Assembly: GCA_907165135.1 (NCBI GenBank)
Contig: OU015566.1
Span: 12,694,157 to 12,758,156, forward strand
Length of the DNA: 64,000 nucleotides
Direction: 5' to 3'
Source of the DNA: Oikopleura dioica
Lineage: Eukaryota > Chordata > Appendicularia > Copelata > Oikopleuridae
Part shown: piece by piece, positions 21,884 through 33,645 of the stretch
Numbering within the stretch: position 1 is the stretch's first letter
Layout: each line of letters starts with the position of its first letter
Notes under the pieces: model-generated
The model's input: the letters and a program-made list of their open reading frames with translations, nothing else
The model's database searches: none
What the model was told of the DNA's origin: nothing
Made by a program: the position numbers and the translations under genes

Positions 21884-24800
21884 CTAATATCTGGGTTGGC
21901 TGCCAGATCCTCCTCCGTAAACGAATCCACTTTGACTGTATCCTCCGTGCTGTTGCTGCGGTTGGCCGGATTGAGGAGCTCCAGATGGTGGTTGTCGTCG
22001 TCGCGGCATGTCAGGCAGTGCGTTAAAATCAGTTCCTAGGATTCGTTATCATTTGAGAATGGATTGATGAGTTACCTGTATTTTGAGGAGCATGCTGAGA
22101 TGGTTGAGCTGGTGGCTTGTATTGTTGATGTTGGTAAGATTGTGGCTGCTGTTGGTGAGCTTGTTGATAACTTTGGTAGCTCTGCTGCTGAGGAGGCTGG
22201 TACTGCCGCGGTGGCGGATTCTGAGTTTGTTGCGGAGGTCCACGCATCGGGGGCATTTGTTGAGCTCGTGGTGGCGGCTGAGCAAGACCTTGCGGAGGTC
22301 CTCGACTGGCCATTTGCGGTGGAGGTGCATATGAACGCTCAGCTTGTTGTGGCGGAGCGTATCTCATCTGATCTTGTTCTTCATAGCCGCCATAAGGTTT
22401 TTGTGGTGAACCTCCTTGCTGTGGTGGTGGTCCTCGGTTCGTTGGAGGTTGGTATTGGTAACCACCTTGCTGAGGAGGAGGACGATCGTATTGAGGACCT
22501 TTTGGAGGCTGGTAGTTCGGCCTTCCTTGTGGCGCACCTGAATAACCTACCGGAGGAGCACCATTTCGAGCGTTTGGATGACCGCCTGATTCTTTCATCT
22601 CTGCTTCGTTGATCTTCTGATACGATTTGCCACCGATAAGGTCGGCGATGGATGATTTCAACTTATCAGTACACTCATTTGCTAATTTTAGAAATAGATG
22701 ACAAAGGATTGATTGAAAAAATTACTTGAAAAGGTTCTGGGGAATCCTCCTAAATCAACTCTTTTCTTCTCGAGCCAGTCAACAACTTCTTCTACTTCCA
22801 ATAAGCTTGCTTGTCGTCCGTCTGTCAACAATCGCAGAATCGATGCTATGCGCCCAGGAGGTGGCTGGTCTTGTTTCTGAAGGTTATTTCCTTGTAAAAA
22901 CAAAACTTCTGTTAACTAACCCTGCAGTTTTGAACACGCATGTTTATCAAAATAAGAGCTTCCACTACTGGCATATTTCGGTGTTCCTCTGGATCTGGTT
23001 TAAAAATATGAACAGTACAAGTTCTCTTGTGTTGGTCGTTTTTAGAAATTTGAACGGCGCAAATCGAGTCATCGTCATTCTGCATTTCAGTCAACTCTTC
23101 TTCGATCGTTTTCCGAGCTCTTCTGACAGTATTTAGCCAAACAGTGGTGTCCACGCTCACACCAAGGATTCTCAACTTTCGTTCTATCTGTGTGGCATAA
23201 AGTCGGTCATTGTCGCCTTCGATGTAAATTCGACACTGAGGAGTTGTTCTTCTGATCGGTGGGAGAGTTGCGCCTTCTCGGGGGAGTTTTCGCGCTTCTT
23301 CTTTGCTCAACTGGGCCATGTTGACCTCCAGTGATGCTCCTGTGTTAACATTTGATGCATATTGTTTTTCTCGACTGGTTTACAAACTAAAAGCTACAAA
23401 ATTACCTTTACATCTTCGTCCGTTTTCGGAGCTCGCCGCGTGGCGCGCCATTTCCGGAGCTTTGTATTGAATAAAAGCAAATCCACGGTGCAGCGAGATC
23501 GAAATAATCTTCCCGTACTTTTCAAATTGATGATAAATATCATCCTTGGACAGATAATCCACTGGTAGATGACCAACAAACACTCGGCAGATCTGATACT
23601 CGAGCTCTTTTCCATTCGTGGTGTGGGTATACATTGGCCCGTCGTCCATCATTTCTTCTTCGGTCATTTTGATTCTTCCTGCTTTTATCGCCTTGCGCAG
23701 CTCATCGTTGAAGAAGTCATTAGGATCGTCTCGTGTTCCAGCGACCGGAGGAGGTGCATTGACGTACTTTTCTTTCGGACCGCGAGATGGCTGAATGATC
23801 GGGTTCGATGGGTCGTCGTCTTCGACCATGATCGGATTCGAACGATGATCGTGGTTGTCACGGGGAGGAGCTTTGTACTCGCTGTAGGAGCGAGAGGGAG
23901 AGTCTCTTGTATCTCTTTGAGTATCCTAGAAAGTCTTTATATATAGAGTGTTTATAATTCGGGTTTCTTATTCAAAAATATGCGAATTCGAAGACGTTTA
24001 GAAAACGGGGCCAATAACAGACAACGATAATTCGTACCCGACGATCTCTATCATCTTTTGATCTTGAAGACTTCTTAGAATCGCGGTCCGCGCTGCGTCT
24101 GGTTTCTCTCGATTTTCTATCACGTGATCTTGAGCGAGTACGGGTACGACGTCTTGATGATTCCTTTCGATCTTTTGATCTGGATCGTCTTCGGTCCCGG
24201 CTTCGTGAACGGGATCTCTATTAGTTAATGATAAGAAAAAGTCCTCTATAAAGGCTTTTATCAGCAAGAAAACTTGCCTTGGATCTTTTGGTATCTCTAG
24301 AATCTCTCTTAGGCGATCTACTCTTGCGTTTTTCTCCCTTAGAAATCTCTGTTATCTCTAAAATATCATCATCTTCAACTCTTGCGCGGTTAGAGCGCGA
24401 GGATGAAGATGCATTTTCTCTTTGGTTTCTCTCAGAACGGGAACTTTCTCTATCTGATCTTCTGTTCGTATCACGATCTCGCGAGGAGCCTTCTCGACGA
24501 TCGTACGAGTCTTTGGATCGATTGGTATCAGAGTAAGAGCCTCTTGAACTTGCTGGAGGTCTTCGATCATCATAGTCTCTTCCGTTGCGAGTTGGTTCAA
24601 TTGGATCGTATTTTTCAGAAGATTGGGGCGGAGTTCGATAATGATTTTGTTCCTCAAAGCCGAATTCAGAGCCTGTTATTTGGGTTTGAAAGTTATTCGA
24701 GCGCTACTTTAGCTGCAAATAGTAAAAAGATAAAGAACCCTTCACGGCGCGGTTCAGCTCTTCCTCACGCTTCTGGATCTCTGCCAATCGTCGCTCATTC

Positions 24801-24916
24801 TCGAGCATTTTCTGCTCAATTTCAGAGAGTTTCTCGTCGGGGTCGAATCCGTACTCGCTGTTGTAGTTTTCATTGCTAACTCGAACCTTGAGCGGCTCGT
24901 AGTTGAAGGAACTCAT
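21884..24916 (-). CDS. NCOA5: NCOA5-like coactivator with RS region and hnRNP C/RALY-type RRM
   Basis: Exons 24916-24746, 24703-24278, 24217-24038, 23925-23406, 23339-22921, 22876-22726, 22681-22076 and 22035-21884 give about 874 residues. In order: a short coiled coil, an Arg/Ser/Asp-rich region, an RRM (CRVFVGHLPVDYLSKDDIYH; ISISLHRGFAFIQY) closest in feel to hnRNP C/RALY, the NCOA5 core (RTCTVHIFKPDPEEHRNMP, matching SCTVNIMFGTPQEHRNMP of human NCOA5), a second NCOA5 segment (RIASILRLLTDGRQASLLE) and a Pro/Gln/Gly-rich tail. Human NCOA5 has RS-type repeats but no clear RRM. The protein is expected to be nuclear and to act in transcription and RNA processing. The intron after 24278 begins GCAAGT, a GC-AG intron. 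Confidence 0.85.
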
Positions 24917-25240
24917 GCTTGAAGCAACTCAGTCCTCCACGATTCTTGCTGAAAAAAAGAAATCGTTAGGGAACTCAATCGATTACTTAATTTCATTGAA
25001 GACAACAACGATTCATGCTTTTGAAAAAAGACAGATTTATGTGATCTTCGTTCGGGTTTTATTTGCAGCGTAAGTTGAACATAAGTAAAGTAATAAACTT
25101 ATTGCAGTCTTGAAAACGCATTGTAAGGTAGTGATCATAATGTGGTGGCTAGCGCACGTGACGTGAATGGAGGACTGGTCCAACGGTGTGTTTTTGCATG
25201 AGTGAATGATACCTTCCTTCTTTATTGCTCGTTTCGAAAC

Positions 25241-27799
25241 TCAGTGAGCTTCAGACAGAGAGGACTCAGAATCTGATCCTACAGTAACCGTTAGCCTTGC
25301 TGATTGAAATTCTTACTGACCTGATGAATCATCAGAGGAGTCGGAGAGTCTGCTGCCGCTCTTCTTTTTCTTGATTTCTTTGGGCTTTTCTTCGGGTTTT
25401 TTAATTGCTGCCGCAGCCGCTAGTTTTTTTATTTGAGAAAAATTAAAAAAATAGACAAACCTTTTTGCTTACTGGTCTTTTTCTTCAGGCAGAAGGAAAC
25501 GTACGTATCGAGCTCCCTCAATGTGGCAGTTTGTAAAGTATCGAAATCTAAAGAGAATAGTTTAAATTTCGGACCCGACTCAATCAGCAGAACGTGTACC
25601 CTCGACCACCTCCACCACGAGTTAACTCGTCGTATACATCATTTGTGCACTGTATGTACTCGACGCGTTGAGGTTAAATAAAGAAGGGATACGATAATTA
25701 GTAAGGCTGCTAATTTGAGATCGGAATTTGGGACAACGATCTTGGCTGATTGGATTTAGACCTCGTCACAGAACACCAAGTTGTACGTTGGCGGAAGCGC
25801 AAACGACAACTTCTCCAAAACACCTATGATCAAAATTCAACTGGACAAGCTTTAGGCTAAATTTCGTTCACGACTGCTGAACCCACTGAATATTGATCAA
25901 TTGATAACTCTGATGCCAGTAAAAGTGACGATGCGATATCTTACGTCGTTCGACCGTTTCGTTAAAAATATCTTTCGAAATTCTCATTTGGTTCTGGACC
26001 AACTTATGCATTTCTTTAATTATCGTGTCCCACATTTCGAGCTCGATGTCCAGCGCGAATTCAAAGGGGGACTTCGCTGTTGCTGAGAATTCGGAGTTTG
26101 GGGTGAGACTACTCGAAGGTGTCGATAGTGAAATACGATTACCGATTTCGATCTCGTCTGGGTTGTGCTCGCGGTAGTGCGATTCGCGGTTTTGGATGAT
26201 CGTCACCACTCTTCCGAGCTTATCCGATGGTAACTAAATTGATGATAAGAAGATTGCCTTGTCGCTTGTGCATACTCTGTTGATATCTAAGCTCAGTTGT
26301 CGCTTCTCGTCGTAGGTCATTTCTTTGTGATCGTCATCAGAGTCAAAATCGTAGATCGCACTAAAATTCAATTAAGACCTCACCTCCAACAGATATGATC
26401 TTACCCTTCTCCATCTCTATTTCCGCCCTTCTTCCCGGCACCCATGTCTCCCTTCTTCTTCTTTCGCTTTCCAGCTTTAACCAATCTTGCTTGAAGATCC
26501 ATCAAATAAGCCAACTGCTCTTGAACTTCCCTCAGCTGAAAAAAATCAATGGAATCAAGGATGACTAACTTCACAAACCTTCTTTTGGATCTGTTGGAGT
26601 TTCCTCCCTCTTTCATCGTCAGAATCCGAGTCGCCAAAGTCCGATTCTTCCGAATGATTTGCTGCTGCATCTGCTGCTGAGAAGCTATCAGCTAGTTTTG
26701 CTTCAAAAACCTTCTGAAGACGGGAAGCCATTTGAACAACCTCGTGATCTGGTGGATTGTACTAAAAGACATGATTGCGAAACTGAGCTACTTTCAAAGA
26801 AAGCTACTTACAGCTCGACAGTTTTCGAAGATCAAAAGAATATCCGCGGTGAATTCATCTTTATTATTGTACATGTCGTTGTCGAGATTTTTCTGAACGG
26901 TGGACAAGTCCATCGGCTTTTTAATCACATCATAGTAGTCGTGCAACTCGAGAGCTTTCACATCGACGGGCGTGTAGAACGGCCATGCGTATTGTTGATG
27001 TCTTTTTTGATGAAGCTCTCGGAGGATTGCCGCGCAGACTCGCATTTCCTTCTTTTTCGGCATCGCGCCTCCTGATTTCTTCGATGGCCCATCGAAGCCC
27101 GACATCGACTCGGTTTTCCTCTTTGGTGGATTTGGCCGTGTTCGTCCTGTTGGCGCACTCGCTCCGTTTTTCATCGGTGCGGCGGAGAGTTGAGGCATTT
27201 CAGGACCGCCTGGGGATGGAGCGATGCTGGTGTCAAGATCGGTCGTAGAATTCATCGACTTAGAACTTGGTGCTGGGCTTGGAACGGGGTCGATGGACAT
27301 TGGCGTTGGTGGATTCCGATCGCGAGTGCCCAACGGAGCTCCTGAGGGAACTCCAAGGCCTTCAAGCGGATTTTTCTTTCGCTTTTGCTTTTCTACGACG
27401 GCCTCGACTTGTGGCATGTTCTTGATCTTGTTGTGAAGAATATCCTGGATCTTCTTGCCCATGATTGAAATATCATCTGTAGGTCTGTTGTAAGTATAGC
27501 AGTTTTCGAACATGAGGTCGTAATCGGCGATACATTGCTTGGCGGATTCGTATTTACAGCCGTAGAGCTTCTTTTTGATCGTTGACATGTCCATGGGATT
27601 TTTGATGATAGTGAAGTAGTCCGGAAGGTTGAGTTCCACAGGATCAACGGGCTTCTGGAACGGCCAGGCAAACTTGTGATTCCATAGCTAAAACTGATAA
27701 ACGAAAAGAAAACTGAAAATTTATTACCGTCATAAAGATATTTTTCTTTATATATTGCAACTGGTTAGTCATTGGAAACTTTTTTCCGTCGTCTGGCAT
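25241..27799 (-). CDS. BET-family protein (two bromodomains and NET domain)
   Basis: Exons 27799-27728, 27687-26812, 26761-26579, 26535-26405, 26360-26276, 26233-26143, 25547-25461, 25419-25321 and 25278-25241 give about 553 residues. Bromodomain 1 has AWPFQKPVDPVELNLPDYF and CYTYNRPTDDI; bromodomain 2 has YAWPFYTPVDVKALELHDYY and YNPPDHEVV, each with the acetyl-lysine-binding Asn. A Lys-rich coiled segment and the NET domain (MTYDEKRQLSLDI; LPSDKLGRVVTIIQNRE; DFDTLQTATLRELDTYV) follow, then a Ser/Asp acidic tail ending SDSESSLSEAH. The family reads acetylated histones (BRD2/3/4, fs(1)h). One intron inside the NET domain is about 595 bp, far longer than its neighbours, and holds other coding-like sequence. 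The ATG is preceded by TTTTCAG and 18 bases. Confidence 0.93.
25548..26142 (-). other. Oversized NET-domain intron with coding-like sequence
   Basis: The open frame of the upstream BET exon runs on across the donor and reads a helical protein-like stretch (FALDIELEMWDTIIKEMHKL) before a GTAAG at about 25945. A further coding-like segment (VLEKLSFALPPTYNLVFCDE) ends with a stop near 25757. These could be an alternative 3' end of the BET gene or a nested same-strand gene. I could not assemble one consistent model and do not recognise the protein. Confidence 0.4.
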
Positions 27800-28218
27800 C
27801 GTGGGCAATTTCAATGATCTGAAAATTTTACTTATTGCCTGGAGTTGTTTTCTTGTTTCTTGTCAAGTAAGTTTTTATGTCAGAGAAAAAGTTTTTGGTC
27901 TTTTGGTAGATAAAGATAGAGAAAAGGACAAACTTTGAAAGGTTCACTTGGGGATGGAATTCTTTTTTGCGCACCCTTTTTACCAAATAAATATGTTTAA
28001 GATAAATTGTTTTAGGCTATTTACAAGACCTAAATAGTTTTTTAAATTGTATGAAGATACGCTTTTCTCAAACTTTTGTTTTAATTTTGTAAATGAAGAA
28101 GTGTTTGGCGAAATATGTTTATAAATTATAATTGTTACTGTTAACTGTACAGTACTGAGATAGTAATAAAGTCTAGAATTTAAAAAATACTGGGATAATA
28201 ATACTGAAAGTATTTATA
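27800..28218 (-). other. Intergenic stretch between DZF gene and BET gene
   Basis: AT-rich, with no credible frame. It probably carries the 3' end of the DZF gene and the BET promoter or trans-splice site. Confidence 0.35.
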
Positions 28219-31200
28219 CTATGAGTTGCTGTTGATAGAAGTCTTTGCCATAAGTTCATCAATTTCCGACAAACTGGAGGTTGGATTTTCTGGTGATTCG
28301 TCTTGAACTGCTTCCTCTTTAGCGTCATCTTCTTCACCTTCCTGCGAGTTTTCATGTTCTTCTTTGTCTTGTCCTTCCTTTTCTTTCTCATCTTCCGACC
28401 CTTTTTCTTCTTCTTCATCATCAAAAACGATCGGAAAGATCTCATCCAGCTGGTCAAAGGCGATGTGTCTCAGACTTTTTGCAGCCCACTCTGCGAGATT
28501 TTCTTTATCTTGTTGATTAACCTTTTGAAAATGATAAAAAAAAATTGGGGAGAGAAAGAACATACTGTTATAAATATATTTTCAACGTCAGGATCAACTG
28601 GATCTCGCAGCGTGTGATGGGTGAGTATCCCCGTGCTCATGAACTACAAAAAGGTTTAGTTTTCGTCGACAAACAAACAGTAGTACTGTACCTCAAATAT
28701 CCTTCGGAAAGCATCGACGATCCCAAGTTTGGAGGAGTTGAACGAGGCGGGCGTTATATTCACCGAGTAATAAATAATCAACTGAAGCTGCCAAACTGAT
28801 AGTTTTTGCAGAATATGTTCCTCTAAAATTTCAATTGAGTGCGAGCAAGAGAAAGAAATGTACTCACCTTGGGAGCGGAGGTGAATCATGAGTCGGCAGA
28901 TTCTGTCCATGATTGAATATGCTTCCAGAGCTTCGTTTCTCCAGAAATTTGCGCGTCTGACTTGTTGCAAGCTTGACGATGTTAGTTCGACAGGAAGGGG
29001 ATCATCTTCAAATAGGGATTGATTCTGAGGGGTCTCGTGGGCTTACCAGAAAGAGGGGCAGTGATGTCTTTGCACGTGAAATGAAGGCGACATTTGACGG
29101 ATTCGTTGAGAATCTCGCCTGAAACTAACACACTAGCGTCACCTTCTTCTACGCCGAGATTGAATGTCTTATCGATACAAGACGGAAGTGTCTGAGTAAA
29201 GTGTTGTTGGAATTATCTTTCACGAGAAGAGACTACCTTTAAAATTTGTTTCTTTAGAGTTTGCGAAGGCGGCGATTTGAAAAACAGCACCATTTCTGAT
29301 TCCTAAAGACAGCTTCTTAGCTGAAAAATACGTCATAACTTACCATAGTATCATGAAGAAGATTTTTCATAGGTAGTGCACCAACTCTGAATAAATTTCT
29401 CACTTGTCGTAGCTCGTTGAGATCCTTCTTCTGTTTTACTTCTGCCTCAGTGGGCTCGCTCTTCTTTCGCTGGAGAATTTTCATGCCGTTATTATTACGA
29501 GCGTCGTCGAGCATTTCTACGAGGTCGGGTCGGCCCGCATCTTCGGCAGCCTGCCGGACCAGCGCGTCTGATAGGTTTTTCATGCTTTTCTCGACGATCT
29601 TCGTTACTTTCTCCAAAATATCTTGTTTCTCGGCTGGCAGGGATATTCGATTACAGTGTTCCAATAAGATGATATCCTAAAGAATCATTTTGCTGGATGA
29701 AAAATTGGTGAAGATTCTTACCGTTTGCTCTAAGACCCCATTTCTGCAAGGGAGATTCGCTCCCAGCACATTTTCAACCTCCAGTTCAGCTGTGATATCT
29801 TCAAGCATGCCTCTCAAGCTCTGGGCGGTTTCATCGTTGACCTGTGGAGGTGGCATTGGCGGCTGGATCGATGGCTGGGGGATGAAGGGTAAAGGTGGTG
29901 GAGGAACTGAATATATCGGTGTCGCACTCGGCGGTGGGAGAAAAGAAGGCGGCGGATGCATGTAATGCGGTGGTAGTGGGGGTTTGTTGGGGCTGATTTC
30001 GGCGCTAATCGGGAAGAAGGGCGACCCCGGCTGGGCGCCGGGTGTCGAGCTCTGAGCTGCTGCGGGGATGTACACACTGTGAATCACTGGTGGTGGATTC
30101 GAGCGTGGATGCATCCCCCTTGGGTGGCTGCTCGGCTCGTAGCTGCTGCTGTTTCTTGGCGTTGTTGATTGCGTTTGTGGACTGCTGCTGCTTTTTGTTG
30201 CCGCTGTTGGCGTTGTTGGCGGCGTTGTTGTGTTGCTGCTGTTTCTGTCCATGCTGGTTGTTCTTGCGTTGCCAATTGGAGTTGCCAGTAGTAGCTTTGT
30301 TGGTTGACTGCTGTCTTTGTCCTTTGATGTTTCTGACTGGTGCTTGGGGCCTGGACTTGCTGTAGCGGACGTCGAGGGGAGAGAAGCTTGAGGCTGGCTG
30401 GAACTGCCCAAGCGGGCCTGTGTCCCAGCTGCTTCCTCCTGTCCCTGTCCATCCTTGATTGATGGTGTTGCTGAATTGTCCGTACTGCCAGTTCCACCAG
30501 TTGGTGCAGGGTCGCCCATTGAGTTTCCCGAGATCTGATCTTTTCTTCGCCAGAATTCGTCCGTGTTGTTTCGATTCTGCTCGCCTCGGACCCACGCTGG
30601 CTGAGGCAGGGCGCTAGAATTCTCCACGCCGTCTGACTTCATCATTTCTTCCATTTCTTTTATCAAAATTTCTTCGTCGGGCTTCTTATCTACCTTCTTA
30701 GTTCTTATCGGATCCTAAAAAACGATATGTTATTTTGGTCGATGGAAAAAAACGGTACCTGTACTCCTAGAGCTTTTTTCTTCATATTTTTAACATGTTC
30801 CAGCTCGTTCGGTAGCAGCAGCTTCGATCCGAGTAACCAGTCGATAAAATTCCATGCGGCTTTACTTTGCGCTTCTTTCTTGCTCTGCGCCATTCCTGTT
30901 CCCGTTTCTTTGAATCCCTCCGCGCTCAAAATGCACTTGAAGCTTTGATTCGGTCTTTCGCCTATCGTCGTCCAGTTGTAATTCGGCCTAATTTGTCTAA
31001 ACCCTAACCAGGCGTACAACCAGGCTTTTGGCTCCATATTCGTGTTCTTTCTTTCTGCTTTGTTGGCACCACGAAGGTTTGCTGATCCAGAATTTTGGCC
31101 GTTAAAAAGTGCCATTCCAGGTTTTTGAAGAAGATGGCTCCACGCCATTTTCTCCTTTCCTTCTTCTTCTGTCGACTTTACTTCAGCGATAATCTGGGCC

Positions 31201-31966
31201 TCTTCTTGGCCTCCTTTTGAATATGGAGCGATGAGTTTTTTCTGCGGCTGGATTAGCTCAGGCCAGGTTTGCCCGTCTGCGTCGAAAGTTGTGGGAGGGG
31301 GAGGTTTGGTAATTTCGATTTTCTGTGCTCTATTCTGAGCTGGAGCCCTTGAGCGGACTTGGCGGGGTTGGCGGGGATGGAGTGGCGCTCCTCCGTGGGG
31401 ATTCGGAGAGTTTGGGGTGTTGTATCGCTGGTGGGGAAGGAAGCCCCCTTGGGGGTGATGAGGGGCATGGTATGGATTGGGGGAACTTTGCGGATTGGGG
31501 CTGTTTTGGTGATATGGATTCATCATCGGATTCCATCCAGGAGGAGAGCCATATGGAAGGCCGTTTTGAATGCCAGAATGACCAGGTCCAGGGACGCTTT
31601 GGGGACTCATGAAGGGAACACGGGGGCCATTTGTATTTTGATTCTTTGGCGGGTAGAAAAGACCGGACAGACCAGGACTGGCGGGGTAGTTTTGCGAGTT
31701 TTGAGGGTAGTGCCCGCCATTTTGCTGTGTCCAGGATAGTTTTGGATTGTGGCTCGTTTGGTAATTCGTTTCCCCAGGATTTAGTGAATTTGGATTTCGA
31801 TCGAGGCCATTTTGACCGTGGATCGAGCCTATTTCACCGTGGAAGCCAAAGCTAGAAAAGGAGAATTAGAAAAATTGAGGAGAATCGGGTTTTACTTGTT
31901 TTGATTGAACTGAGCATGATGATTTCGATGGTAATTTGATTTCTGATGATGTTGATTGTAGCTCAT
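28219..31966 (-). CDS. DZF-domain RNA-binding protein with N-terminal dsRBD (ILF2/ILF3-related)
   Basis: Exons 31966-31896, 31851-30759, 30714-29722, 29676-29344, 29302-29237, 29191-29047, 29005-28868, 28822-28692, 28643-28566 and 28521-28219 give about 1,116 residues. An Asn/Pro/Gln-rich N-terminus is followed at about 295-385 by a dsRNA-binding domain (AWLYAWLGFRQIRPNYNW; GMAQSKKEAQSKAAWNFIDW) resembling the first dsRBD of DHX9. Some 300 residues of low complexity (TTTPPTT, PPPP runs) come next, then a DZF domain (RRANFWRNEALEAYSIMDR; IIYYSVNITPASFNSSKLG; NLAEWAAKSLRHIAFDQL) and an acidic Glu/Asp tail like that of ILF2 (NF45). DZF proteins dimerise and act in RNA processing. The order dsRBD before DZF differs from ILF3, where the dsRBDs follow the DZF. 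Confidence 0.85.
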
Positions 31967-33645
31967 TCTTTGCTCTTCTCCTGTTTCAGGTCGTTTCTTT
32001 GCTTCGTTTTAGACTTCTCATCGCTTTTTTAATCTTCCCTCTCTACTTCCTTTCTTTCCGAATTATTCTCACGAATCTTTATCTTCTTTCTTTTTAATTT
32101 CTTTCAAAGGGATGAGCCGCGCATTTTCACTTTTCAAAATTCGTAAAAATTGTTCTAGCCGTGTTGATTTATGACCGTGTCGTTTTTACGTGCCTCCCTT
32201 TTTAGCGATTCTCTGGGATGGATTCGGTGGATTCCACCCTCTCAACGAAACGAAGGAGAAACAAAAATAGAATGCCCTAAGGGTAGCTGCCAGAGCCGAC
32301 TCTCTCTCTCCTCCCCTCCTCAGTAGGGTCAGAAACCAACCAGCAGGTCACGGAGCAGAGGGCGCCAATTCTAGCGATTTTGAAATTTACCGAAAATACC
32401 TTAGGCCAAATGGTTTCCTCTGAATGAATTATCACCGCGTTGCCAAAACAGTGTTTCAAAAATGAATGCAATTAGCGTGTTTGAATAAATAGCTATTTGA
32501 AGTATATATTCCGAGGGATATTTATTAATTACATATTATTTAATTACACAGGTAGAAACATAGAATGGAGCAAAAAATATTCTGTGAGTAAAGAGGTAAG
32601 AAGCGGCTTGCGGCTTCGAGCTGCAAATAAAAAAGCCGCACTTTGCGCGGCTTCATTTCTTTTTTTTCTTATTTCAAATATTATTTTTATTCAGAATAAA
32701 AGAATTATTTAAAAAATACATAAATAAATTCACTTCATAATGGAAATAAATATTTGATTTTCTATTTTAAAACGTAAATACTAAATTGATAAAATTAAAG
32801 AACTTTTTATGTTTATTTCTTTTTTTTTTTCTTTTGAAAAGCTGTTCATCCCTTTCGCAAAGTTGACTTTGTTGATTGAATTTGTTGAATTGTCCAAGTT
32901 TCGATTTGTTTTAAAAATCTGTCTCACAATTGATTGGAATTGGTAAATGACGTGGGAAAATGAGTCGAGTTGGTATGAGTCACCTTTTCTTTTTGTTACG
33001 TGCGTGGCTTGAGTTTGCGTGCGCTCCCTAGTTGGCTTAGGGTGGCGAGTGATTGGCCGCGCGCACTACTAGTGCGCGTTGATTGGCAGATTAAATCGCG
33101 GCGAGTAGCGCCCGAGGCAGTCGCTTCCCGCCAAAAGCACGCTCGAGCGCGCCACGAACTCTGTCACTTGAGCCAAAGAGCCCAAATTTGAATCAAGAAA
33201 ACTTTCGAAATAACAGCGCTAGAATAAAGAATCGAGAATCTGAATCAATCGAAGAAGATCGAAATCACACATCCGCCGTAGAGAAGAAAAAGGTAACGAT
33301 CTTTGTTCAAGATATAGTTTTTCGTAAAAGCGCTTTTTATTTGTGCTTTTTATGCATCAGTGATTTTGGGAACAATAAAATTTCAAAACGGAAAATTCGT
33401 TTTCATTCATTTTCTGTAAGAAGGCAGCCTTTCTAAGTATAAATAATGATTGTCATCGAGTTATTTTGTTTTCTGATCTTTTCTATCGAATATTTTTTTG
33501 ACAATTTACCTTTAATATGATAATTAATTATAAAAAATTAATTTATGATCATTTTTAACCAGAAATTGCATAAAATGACCTTCAGCCTAAATCTTTTAGA
33601 ATTCTTTTTTATAACCTCTCGTATTCTAAAACCCGTATTTTCAGG
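31967..33645. promoter_or_regulatory. Divergent intergenic region between the DZF gene and RAD21
   Basis: About 1.7 kb between head-to-head genes. A GC-rich core at about 33000-33170 has two inverted CCAAT boxes (GATTGGC at 33051 and 33081), the near-palindrome GCGCAC/GTGCGC between them and TTCCCGCCAAAA at 33125-33136, a textbook E2F site. These suit the promoter of a cell-cycle gene such as RAD21. A short hairpin-like GAAGCCGC/GCGGCTTC pair lies near 32590-32655. No coding frame is credible. Confidence 0.5.

Noticed and set aside
22064-22612. 182-codon plus-strand ORF
   Set aside because: It is the opposite-strand shadow of the Pro/Gln/Gly-rich exon of the NCOA5-like gene, which has matching splice phases and family motifs.
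29814-30595. Several long frames overlapping the low-complexity exon of the DZF gene
   Set aside because: Simple Pro/Gln/Thr codon repeats keep several frames open; only one joins the DZF exons in phase.
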